A stretch of DNA of 64,000 bases from Pararge aegeria (Eukaryota; Arthropoda; Insecta; Lepidoptera; Nymphalidae): the NCBI RefSeq assembly GCF_905163445.1, contig NC_053189.1, positions 18,742,001 through 18,806,000 on the forward strand, read 5' to 3'. Position 1 is the first letter of the stretch. Each line of letters opens with the position of its first letter. The notes below the pieces were generated by a model. It saw only the letters and a list, made by a program, of their open reading frames with translations. It was not told where the DNA came from and ran no database searches. A program made the position numbers and the translations under genes. Below, one piece after another: positions 23,828 to 35,800 of the stretch.

Positions 23828-26800
23828 CTTGTGACTCGACTGCCAGCACTGCTACGGGCTCAATACCGTCTGCCTACTGGCGGGCGCTGCATGGCAGCAT
23901 AGAGGATATTATCAATTTCATTGCGATAAGATAATTCATAAGATAGGACCAAGACATTGTTTTTGGAAATGTTTAAGCACTATTGTAGTAATGGTATCAC
24001 TGTGTCCAGCCCGTCAGGAGTTTATTGCTGTCCACCTTCGCTCTAAAATACTGTAATCGCTAATGTACTTATGAGTTATAGCCATCGTCTCACTAGAATG
24101 TGTCTATTTTTTATGTATTGATTGCATGCATCAAAAGTGCCATCTATGAGCCTATTTGAATAACGAAATTATTGAAATAATAATTATTATCTGTGAATAA
24201 CATTCGCCGCACGTAAGACGCTCGCAAGATATATTTTAAGATCGAATTTTTTAACTACGTGCGAGTATTTAGAGATAATATTAAGTGAAATATTTGGTTG
24301 AGAGGATATTTTCTTTAATAGTAATTCCATTCAACTTAATTTTGATTCTATGGGCAAATTCAGATACAGTACCGAATTAGGCTACTCCGTTTATTATTTG
24401 TATCCATCCATCCTTCTGTCCAATCAAATTATCATTTTAAAAGATAAAATTATTATAACGACCTAGATTTTCTTGCAGATTCACCCGCGTCATGCATCGA
24501 ACGAAATGTTATAGGATAGTCCACACCTTTCTCAATAATAGGGCTACTTTGCACAAAGGTTATCTTTTAATCGAACTGTAAGTTCCAGATATACAAACAA
24601 ACTTTTACGCTTTATAATATTAAGTACAGATGGTAAAGATAGCGATGAAACTATATTATTGAGTAAGGTTTTCGGGAATAATATTGGAACTTCATTGGAT
24701 GATTAGAAAGTTTGAATATATGATGGATAATATATTGAAACTTTCTAATCATCTTAATAAATTGAACATCTTGTGGACCTAGTGTTTTACCTGACATATT
24801 TATACTCTTCATTCTCTCTCACAAACGACTGCAAATAATCGAAAGATGATGTGTTACCTTGTAGCAGCACCAAATATACACAACTCCTTTTTTTTTTTTA
24901 CTGCTGTTAAGTTTTCAATACATACAGAAGCTATAGACAAAATAAAAAATTTTGAACCTATTTTGTTTATATTTTAACTTACCTTTTGTTTTTAAATAAC
25001 TGCGTAGGTATTGTATTCCATACACGCTCCTATGATAATAAGCCTTATACTTAGTTTCAGAATGATAAAGTGTGGCACTCCTGGTAGACAAAAAACTAGC
25101 TAAGGTTTTGATTAAGTCGAATATTTTAGTACAATTGGAAAATATTTTCTTGCCTTTATCCGAAGACGAACAAAATAAATAAAACAAAATAATATTATCA
25201 TCCTTTTATTATAAAGTAGACTTACAACATTAATGTAAATTAAATAACAATTTATAAAACCTATACTATTTTAGACATTCACATAATACGTCATACAGAA
25301 ACGGGGGAAAAAACTAGAGACATTTAAATTGGATATTTATAAAAAGGCGATGAAGAATTTAGAAAACTTCAAAAAAGACGAATTCTGATCATTTAGATTT
25401 TTTTAAATTACAAAAATAAGAATATAGCGGAGATTAGAGAGAGATCGCCTATATTACGCGTTGGGTTGATAACATCGATCATGCTTTAAATCTATTAAAA
25501 CTCCATTATTATTTAAATTTCACACCAGCATTTGATGGCCAAATTCAAGGAAATCTTTATTTTTGTATCTTTAAGTATCTCAATAGAAAATTGAATTGTC
25601 CACACTACAACTGCACCGTTCGAGCCAAACGAGCAGTAGAATTGCTACTTCGGAGTACCTCCAATAGATGGCGTTGTTAACTTGATACAAAGTTCACCGG
25701 GTCATCTAGTGATAGGTAATACAAAAAGTTGCAATATGCATGATGACTAATTTCGAAAAACTGTCCAATGATGTTCGGAAATATTTACAATTACAAAAAA
25801 ATCTGCTTTTATTTCCGGTTTTGCTATGTATTGCAAGTTTTATTTAAAAAAACATTCCCTGTGAAAGCGCTCGCCGGGTCTATGCTGTAATCGTACATTT
25901 GAATGGTGAAATCTTATACCATTATAGTAAATTTTATAATATTATAGTGAGTAATGATTAACTTCTTAGTTATATTACGTTCTAATCTGTACAAAGAAAT
26001 CATATCTATTCATATTTGAAATAAGAAATAACCAAATGAATATATACATGATACATTGAAAGGTCATATTTACATAATATTAACATTTTATTTTATCACT
26101 TCATATTATGTTCATATTTGAATACCCTGCAGAGCCCCTAGTCAATATTTAAATAAACGAAAAGCCAAGGTTACTTTAGTGTACCAAACGCCATTGGGAT
26201 TCACCACTTGTAAAGCCTGCTAGGGATCGCTATGTAGCGAAAGTTTATTTATATGCACTAAGCACTACTGCATGGTGTACAAAAAAAAATTGTCAAGACA
26301 TTACGAATCTTGACGTTTTGTCTTATTTAAATATTAGGGTTTAGTTTAGACCGATAATACCCAATTTACTGGTTCTATTGAAAACAAGACGAATCTCGAC
26401 ACAGTTGGCTGTATCGATATTCATAAAAAAAAATCCTACTTTAAGCTATAGCAATATGATCCTATTTGCAACGGAGCCAGTAAATTGCTTGGGCATTTCG
26501 TCGTTGTCTGAAGTGACGTTCGTTTACGCCGCTGCAAGTTTTGTTTACGGCACTATTAAATAAACTGCGGCAAATACTGTTACCGCATGCTGCAGGCAAA
26601 CCATCGTGCCGTGTAAGAATTCACGCATTAGCTTCAACAAAAAAAATGGTACACAGTTGAATTTCCCAAAAGTAACTCTTTTAAGTAGCGCGGTACGTAA
26701 ATAAATAATCTTACACCCGCAGACTTGCGTTTCGAGAGCTCCATGTTCTATTTCCTTATCTCGAATGCGAGAGAGGGAGATAGAAAATCGAATTCTCTCT

Positions 26801-26887
26801 ATACCTAGGATAGAGGAGAGCCGAGTCCCAGATGGCCCCCGATGCCTCATTTGTACTTGTGCGGTTCTGGAATAGAAACGAGCGGCG
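23828..26887. other. Intergenic region between the two PEX11G paralogues
   Basis: AT-rich, no convincing exon. It contains the PEX11G-1 5' flank. Around 24470-24630 there is a degenerate interspersed-repeat tail ending in a 'ttataatatta' motif of the kind common in lepidopteran LINEs/SINEs. The open frames at 24915-25187 and 26545-26850 lack splice sites or recognisable motifs and were not called. Confidence 0.5.
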
Positions 26888-29800
26888 TCACTTGATCAGG
26901 CGCTTGCGGGCGAAGTAGAGCGCGATGCCCGCCAGCGAGGACAGCGAGGCCGCGGCCGCCACGTGCGCGGGCGCCAGGCGCGCGCCCCACAGCCAGCCGC
27001 GCGGCAGGCAGCTCCCGGCGTGCACCAGGTCCAGCGCCAGCTTGGCCGCCGCGCCGCCCTGCAGCCACAGCCGCGCGTCCAGCTGGCGCCGCGCCGCGCC
27101 CGCGCGCAGGCAGTCGCGGCGCCACCACGTGTGGCGCATGGCGCGCGCCGTCCTGCGACACGAGGAGCCCGTTAGGACGACGTCTCACCCGCGCGACCAC
27201 ACACGTAGATAATGCATATTCCTAGGTAAGGGCTATGGCTGCCCGCACCGGCTTCATATTATTACCCAGACAATCTTTTACCAATACTGATGCACACGGG
27301 CTTCGTTCTTCGGTTTCTCATTAATCCTCCGGCACCGCACATACTTACGGAATAAAAACTAGCGTATGCTGTAATCCAGGGTAGACTATCTATCTCCATT
27401 CCGACTTTCAGTCCAATTGGTTCAGTGATTTTTGCGTGAAAGAGTTAACAAACATACATTAATCCTTACAAACTGTCGCATTTTCAATATTAATAGGATA
27501 TTGTTAATAATATTGACGTATTTGCGGGCAGGCTATAAGGCGCAGAGTGTGGCTCCTGCCAGACGCCATATCCATGAAACTGGAAGCGCTAAAGATGCAA
27601 ATAACCATTAAAGAAAGAAAAGTGGAATATTTTCAACATGTGATGTAATGCGAATTCTTCAACCTATTTTACAAGGTACAGTGACATACAGAAGAATGCT
27701 TGGCCACAAAGGAATGTCATGGCTCAAAAACCTGAAAGTTATAGTTCAGTATCTAACCCACTTTAGACAAGCGTGAAGGATTCAAAATACATTTCTTTTA
27801 ATACAGTTATACTCAGACAGTTAATTCGCAGTAGTAGGCGTTAAGGATAACATGGTTATAAATTTATGACTAACGTAAACCAAAAGGTTAATCATTTAAC
27901 TTTACAGGATATAAGGTAATTTGCTGTGTAAACGGGTAGGTAGAATTAGTTTCCTTCTTGCCCACGCAAAATAAGGATTACGCCACGCATATGGCAGTTT
28001 CAACGAAGTGATGCATCTTTCTAATAGAGAACCATTTATGCTCTAGCTGGATTAGTTTATTATTAAAAATAGTGGGTGTACTTATATACAAGCGTTAGAA
28101 GTTATACTTCTTTAGCGTAACAAGATAAAAATCTTTTCAAAAATTTCATCTTACGCCGTATTCTACGTTTGTATGGGAAACGACACTAACAATGGAAAAA
28201 AGGTATTGAATAGATTGAATGTTTTATTTTAATGCATTATATAGTTATCTCATTATTGGACCACCCAGTTCCACTGAACATTAAAATCAATCAATTAAAT
28301 CAGCGGAATGAGCCCGCAGTCTTTGACAATTGAAAGTGGTCACTGTCAACCCGTATAGCTAAATTCAGGGTGCCGGTTTTGCGGTTTTGCGACGGCGTGT
28401 ACGTGCATCGTAAAAAGTGACGACGATGTATTTCCCTCTCACTCGGTTTCGCAACTACCTTCATTCTGTTAAAATCGTGTAACCATTTGCACGCGCATTT
28501 CGTTACATCGTATAATTTGACTCCCATGATTTTTTCCTAACGCCGCTCAAGAAGTATAACTTCAAAACTCGACATTGGTCGCGCCCCTTTGAATAGGTTC
28601 CCCCACGCTCTCAGTGAAGTACACTCACATATTATAGGTGTTATTTTCATTCTGTGTTAGGTGATCAGATGCTAGCTGAGTTATTAGATCTCGCTTAACT
28701 ACATTTAATACACTACTTAATCTGTCCCCCCTCAGTGAATAGTTACGATCACTATGACACACTGTAAGTGTGTAGACAAATAAGTCGAGGTCAAAAAGGC
28801 CGGGAAGTTATCAGGTTTCTATGAGATCTAATACCGTGAACACAATTTAAGACCTTCGCATAAAATGTATCTACTCAAATACCTACTTAAAAAGTGTATC
28901 TATGTTAAAAATATGTATTGCGATCTAAAAAACACTGTTGTCTTAGTTGAATAAGAAATAAATAACGTCCCTTCAATGTTACTTACTTCTAGTCTCAAAC
29001 TTCTATCTCGTTAATGAATTTAATATTAACACCTCATTTCGTCTGGTAGCTTCGGCATTGGCTCGTTTCCACAAAGACGTGCCGCTAAGCGATTTAGCGT
29101 TTCGGAGTATAAATACCCTTAACAGGTTAGCCCGATACGATCTAAGACTGCATTATGACTTACTATGAAGTCAAGGGATAACTTAAAGTGGAACAAAAAA
29201 TACATAGAAAATCCTACATAAAACACTTATAAAATATTATAGTAAGCCAAACATATATCTACATCCTCATATCCCACGGGTGGGCTTTTGATCTTGGTCC
29301 GGAGTAAAGATCTTTCCATTTTTCAATTACGCAACATCAGATATGAGATTACTATGTAATTATTTACTAGTTCAAAGTGCTCTTCGAGGCATTGGGATGG
29401 ACCACACCAATTTCTAGCATGGGTTATTACCTACCATTCCTGGTAATTTTTGGCATAAATATTCAACACCTTACAATTCTTGGCCCAACCCAATAACCAT
29501 ATTAGGCGAACATGCTAACCATAAAACCAACGGGACAGTTACCGAGGCAACAAACATTGAGATTACACAATCATGTTAATGAAACTGACTGAAATCATAC
29601 GATAATTAGAAAAAGTGCAATTAGGTACATCGCAAAGTTGGAAATTTGCGAATCATTGTTTTGGTTAATAGTAGATGACGCAACGCAATCTAGTACCACT
29701 AATTATAGTTAATGTAAATTTTTCCGTATTTAAACAATTTCCCCAGCAATTTAGGTAAGCATTACTTCCATGGCTTACACTGTTATGAGTTGACATTAAA

Positions 29801-32800
29801 CTACACTACCCATGTAATATTATCTGAGTAAGAATTCCCACTTTTCGGCTAACTTGTAAAGTTTAGCAAAAAGGCATTTGCACTTAAATAAATAGTGAAG
29901 CTGCCTTTTCAGCCGTAGCCGTCGGGCACGGTTATTACCATTAACTTCTTCTATGCCTTCTTCAAATTTGATGCCAGAATCTAGAGTATTCGCTGAGAAA
30001 GGAGTTTACGAAACCAATCCCTAAGAGGATGCTGTAAAATAAGTTCATTTTTATAAAATCTCTGTCTCGATCCTAAAAATTGTATTTAAAATATCTCTTT
30101 AAAAATTTGTTTGTTAGAATCATATTTATATGGTGGTTTCGGAATGGGATTGTTTGAAAATCCAGTAAAATTCAACTGATTTTAAAGAAGAAACTCTAAG
30201 GTCAGTTAAATAGTTGGTCTGTGTTTTCTACAGACAGGCATGGAGGCTGTCGCGGGAAAAGCTACATCCTCATACAATCTTAGGCGATGCGAGGTTTATG
30301 GGAACGGGTATTAGTCAATATTCCACCTACAAGCTTGAAATTCCAAAGGGTAGGGGCATCTCATTAGGGTGTGGGCGTTAGCTAAGGATCAAAACTAAGC
30401 AGTTGAAACGGTATCACGGCCCGCGGGCGCGTTCGACCCACTGCGGCACTCACTGTATGAGAGAGATGTACAGGCTGGCGGCCCACAGCACCGTGCTGAG
30501 CACCTCCAGGCGGCTGGCGGCCGGAGCGGACAGGCGCAGCACGCCCACCTCGTGCAGCCAGCACGCCTTCTCCACGGGCAGGAACGTTTGGTCCACGATG
30601 TTGGCCAGCACGCCAAGCACTGCCGCTATTTTTGTAGACTCCTAAAAATGTTTAATAAAAAAACGTGTTTGTACTTATGAACATGCGTTAGAAGTTATAC
30701 TTACACAAGATAAAAATCTGCTCAAAAATTTTATCTTACGCGTTATTCTACGTTTGTAGAGAAAACGACACTAACTATAGAAAAAACGTATTTAATACTA
30801 ATAATACTTTAATATTTTAATAATTGAAAGTTTTATTATATCATTATCTAGTTATCTCATTATTATTAATGATATTGAAATTTGAGATTTTTGCACAATT
30901 AAATCAATAAAATTGTACAAAAATGAGCCTGCAGACTCGGACTATTGAAAGTTTACACTGTCAAACCTTAAAGCTAACTACGGGTGCCGAAGCTTTTTGC
31001 GATGGTGTGCGCGTGTTAGGAAATAGGGAATTACAGCACTTTATCTATGATAAACCCGATGATTATATTAAATATATCAACAAATCATAGTTTGTATACT
31101 CATTGATAATGTATTGAAAATAGAATAATGGACTTTAGTAGACTGTCAAATAAAAGTATAGGATCTATGGCGGGAGACGCGAGTTTGACAATATAGATTG
31201 GCGGCAAAGAAAAAGTTAGGACGGATTTAAAGTAATGAATTGAAAAAAAGAGATTAAGTAAAGTATTGTGGATAGAACGTTACAAATTGGGTTGAGATGA
31301 TTTATAATGGAAACGATACACTTAACGAAATATTGTTGTGGCGAAACAAGTCGTATGTACTGGTGATGGAGTCGTTAAAAGTTGTTGGTACTATGGTTGT
31401 ACCTGATATTGCATCAGATAAGTATATCTCTTATATCCTTTGGGTTATTTAGGTATCATATATGGAGCCCTAGCATTATTTCATACAGATAGCTTATGTA
31501 GCAGAGGTTGCTCTGTACAAACAATTTGTTTCAAAAGTCCTGATGTTATAAGTGATCATAGTATTTATGTTTGACCTGTCTTATATGTCTTGTATCAAAG
31601 GGCCTAGCGTTATAACATATGATAATGTTGTAATTGTGTTTATAAGTCTTGTTTTAATTGATTGAATAAAAGAGCAACGGTAGAGTTTCTTGCCAGTGAT
31701 CTTCTCTGCCGAAGACAGCATTCCGAACTGGTAGTAGAGTCATTTGAAGGTAACAAGTAATATGAATTATAGAGAAGCCTAATATACAGTATTAGAGTCA
31801 GTCCAGTTGTTTTATTTCACTCCTTGGGAAGTCAGGTTTATAGAGTACAGACCCACAACACTGCTCTAAAGCAGGTTGGTGGGATTTAATGATGTCTTTT
31901 ATAAAATTAATACTTTAATATGAGAAACTAGGTATTTAGCTTCAATAATACTGTTAATTAATGAGAGATCTAAGTGCCATCCTGAACATTGTGGGTATTA
32001 TAGTGAATATCGGAATACCTGGGTCTTCCAACCTCTATATATTTTTTTAGCATCAGAAGTGGGATCCTATTCATGTCCAATTTATGCCTTTCTCTAATGC
32101 AGATTTACTTTTTTTAGAACCATCCCGTCAAATGTGGACATAGTAGAGTTTGATGTTTATGATGATGCCTCAACTTTTTGCTGCTATGTGCTGAAACAGA
32201 AACACTCTGGAGACAAAGCACCATGCTTGTTGAAATTCTATATAAGGATATGTGGTCTGGGGAACCAATTGATGTGATATTTTTATTTTTTATTTTTGTT
32301 GTTTCTACTTTGAAAGATAGTACTTATTATTTGAAACTGGTATGGCCTAGTGGCTCTTTTTTACTTGGAGTCAAAAATAGATTTGATTTATATTTGTTTT
32401 GTTTGTTATAAACCAACTAGTCAAGTTAGCCAAACAGAATGTGTGATAAGTTTGATTAATTTGAATTATCAAGTTTTATTTAATTAATCAGGTTAGCCAA
32501 AAGGAATTTGTGCTAAGTTTTATTTTATTAGACTGTCCAGGTTAAAATAATTTAACTGGTCAGGTTAGCCGAACGGAATGTGTAATAGATTTTTCTTTTA
32601 ATTCTTATTTATTACATACAAGATTTCAAGTTTATATTGAGCAACTAGTCAGGTTAGCCGAGCTGTTAACATTTATTTAGGAACTTTTCTATGTACTTCG
32701 AGATCGAAGTACTTGTCAGGAAAGCCGAGATAGGAGAGATTATGTAAATTATTCAGAACATATAAAAGAATACACATAAAACAAAACAAAACAAAACAAA

Positions 32801-35800
32801 CAAAAAAAAAAAATTTTGTTGGTAGAATAGAATAGAATATGATTATGTATCAGAACAATACATATAAGGAAAATTACTACTGAATAGCTAAATGAAATAG
32901 TTTAGTTTCTATGTTGGGTTGTGTGAAGAAAAGAATTAGGAGTCAGCTTAAATGTTGTGGGTTAGGTTAGGTCAGTGATCTTTCAGTATGATGTTGAGAG
33001 AAGTTTTTAAAAATGATATAAATAAAATACAATATTAAACTAAATTAATGTTGCTGCTGCAAAGGAAAATATATTAGTTGCATTATAAATAATTAGATTA
33101 TACTTAGGTTTACAGTTGTTTAAATTATCAAATTTTATGTGAAATTTTAAGAGTCCTTGCATGATAAATGATTCTGTTAAACAGGTGGGTTAATTGATGT
33201 TTAGATTGAAATAATAGAAATAACAATTAAACATAAACCTTGGCTTTTATGATGATATGAAAAAAAAAAAGAGGTAAACCCTCCATAATAGAAATAATTC
33301 CATCTTAGCGTTTTTATATTAATTTATTTATATTTATCTTATATATTACTTGACTTGGACAGTGGAAAAAATATGAATATCACAAGTGGGTGATGATGTT
33401 GTTGATATCACCAGTGGGTGATGATGTTATTGATATCACTTGAGAGTGATGATGTTGATATCACCAGTGGGTGATGATGTTATTGATATCACTTGAGAGT
33501 GATGATGTTGTTGATATCACCAGTGGGTGATGATGTTATTGATATCACTTGAGAGTGATCATGTTGTTGATATCACCAGTGGGTGTTGGTGTTTTGGTAT
33601 ATATTGGTTTGACTATTAGACTGTACCGATTGCATCTGTGACTAAATGAGACTAACAATGTTAATGACAGAATTGATGGGAAATACAATTACCTGTGTGG
33701 ATATTTTGATAAAGTTGGACTAGAGGCAAAAGGATAAATTGTTTGAGATTTATATTGAGATGGAAATATTTGGATTGTGATTGTACATGTTAAAATGTAC
33801 AAGATAAATGAAAATGAGTGTTTTTGATTTACATTGTTGAAAATTAATCATTTTACTTTATTAGAAGTATTATATTGTTGTAATATGTTAAATGGTTTGG
33901 AATTTTAATGAAAATTTTTTTTGGTCACTTTAATTATAAAATGTTTTGATTATGCCTATCTTTTGATAGAATATTGTTTACAGTTTATTGATAAAAGTGT
34001 ATACAGAATGTAACTGATTTGATGATTTTTTTATGCTTATATACCATTTGAACTAATTTTATAGAGGTGTACATAAGATGATGTACTTATAAGCATGTTC
34101 TTTGAACCTAAAGACTTATGATACAAAGTATATACCTAAAAAGAATAACCCTATGTACTTCGAGAACGAAGTACTTGTCAGAATGGCCGTGTTAGGAAAT
34201 AGGGAATTACAGCACTTTATCTATGATAAACCCGATGATTATATTAAATATATCAACAAATCATAGTTTGTATACTCATTGATAATGTATTGAAAATAGA
34301 ATAATGGACTTTAGTAGACTGTCAAATAAAAGTATAGGATCTATGGCGGGAGACGCGAGTTTGACAATATAGATTGGCGGCAAAGAAAAAGTTAGGACGG
34401 ATTTAAAGTAATGAATTGAAAAAAAGAGATTAAGTAAAGTATTGTGGATAGAACGTTACAAATTGGGTTGAGATGATTTATAATGGAAACGATACACTTA
34501 ACGAAATATTGTTGTGGCGAAACAAGTCGTATGTACTGGTGATGGAGTCGTTAAAAGTTGTTGGTACTATGGTTGTACCTGATATTGCATCAGATAAGTA
34601 TATCTCTTATATCCTTTGGGTTATTTAGGTATCATATATGGAGCCCTAGCATTATTTCATACAGATAGCTTATGTAGCAGAGGTTGCTCTGTACAAACAA
34701 TTTGTTTCAAAAGTCCTGATGTTATAAGTGATCATAGTATTTATGTTTGACCTGTCTTATATGTCTTGTATCAAAGGGCCTAGCGTTATAACATATGATA
34801 ATGTTGTAATTGTGTTTATAAGTCTTGTTTTAATTGATTGAATAAAAGAGCAACGGTAGAGTTTCTTGCCAGTGATCTTCTCTGCCGAAGACAGCATTCC
34901 GAACTGGTAGTAGAGTCATTTGAAGGTAACAAGTAATATGAATTATAGAGAAGCCTAATATACAGTATTAGAGTCAGTCCAGTTGTTTTATTTCACTCCT
35001 TGGGAAGTCAGGTTTATAGAGTACAGACCCACAACACTGCTCTAAAGCAGGTTGGTGGGATTTAATGATGTCTTTTATAAAATTAATACTTTAATATGAG
35101 AAACTAGGTATTTAGCTTCAATAATACTGTTAATTAATGAGAGATCTAAGTGCCATCCTGAACATTGTGGGTATTATAGTGAATATCGGAATACCTGGGT
35201 CTTCCAACCTCTATATATTTTTTTAGCACGCGCGTATCCTAAAAAGTGACCAGGCGGATGATGTATTCCCCTCTCACTCTTTTTTTTTAATCACGTCACC
35301 ATGTGCGCGCGCATTTATTTCGCATCGTATAATTTCACTCCTTAGCTTTTTCCTAACGCCGCTAAGGAAGTATAGCTTCAAAAACAATAACAATTTTGGT
35401 CGGAATTTGTTAACCTATTATATATCATATTACATATACATTATCACAGTGGATTAGATTTTTTGATAAGCAAATACAATAACATAAATATTTTAGATGT
35501 TATCAGAACACTGGAACACCTATAATTGTGTACTTATGCCAGTAGGTATAACTCTGTATGATATTTTTATATGTATTATATTATTTATGAACTGAACAGT
35601 GTGATTATTCCATTTTAGTACACTTTTTTTTAATGATAAGTTAGAACTGATTGTCTGCCGTCTTACTTGACCTGAAGTTTTTATTCAAGTGACTTCAGGT
35701 AATCAGTGACTTTTTAAGATGGAAGCTTGTTAACCTGACCAGGGTAAGGCAGTATATTAATGTTATGCCCAACCCAAATGAGTTTTTATTAGACTACTTA

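Larger units (their letters stand above)
31014..35228. mobile_element. Full-length non-autonomous LTR retrotransposon
   Basis: Two direct repeats of 1039 bp (31014-32052 and 34190-35228) begin TGTTAGG and end TTTAGCA and appear identical when read side by side. They enclose 2137 bp. The flanks allow a 4-bp CGCG target duplication. The interior has no gag, protease, reverse transcriptase or integrase frame, so the element would need enzymes from another source. It contains a 28-bp tandem repeat and several copies of a TCAGgttaGCC motif. The sequence after the 5' LTR (atcagaagtgggatcc) is the primer-site position, but the tRNA is not recognised. No clear polypurine tract precedes the 3' LTR. 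Superfamily is undecided and orientation unknown. Confidence 0.85.
30685..35383. mobile_element. MITE copy interrupted by the LTR element (30685-31013 and 35229-35383)
   Basis: The left part reads gttagaagttatactt and then matches the intact copy at 28092. The right part resumes with cctaaaaagtgaccag and ends taacgccgctaaggaag. Removing the LTR element plus one CGCG restores an uninterrupted MITE of about 480 bp. Confidence 0.82.

Noticed and set aside
32178..32411. Possible gag-like small protein in the LTR element
   Set aside because: 77 codons of mostly hydrophobic residues with no zinc knuckle or capsid motif; likely chance.
33374..33588. CRISPR-like array
   Set aside because: Units are contiguous 28-mers with no spacers, within a eukaryotic retrotransposon.
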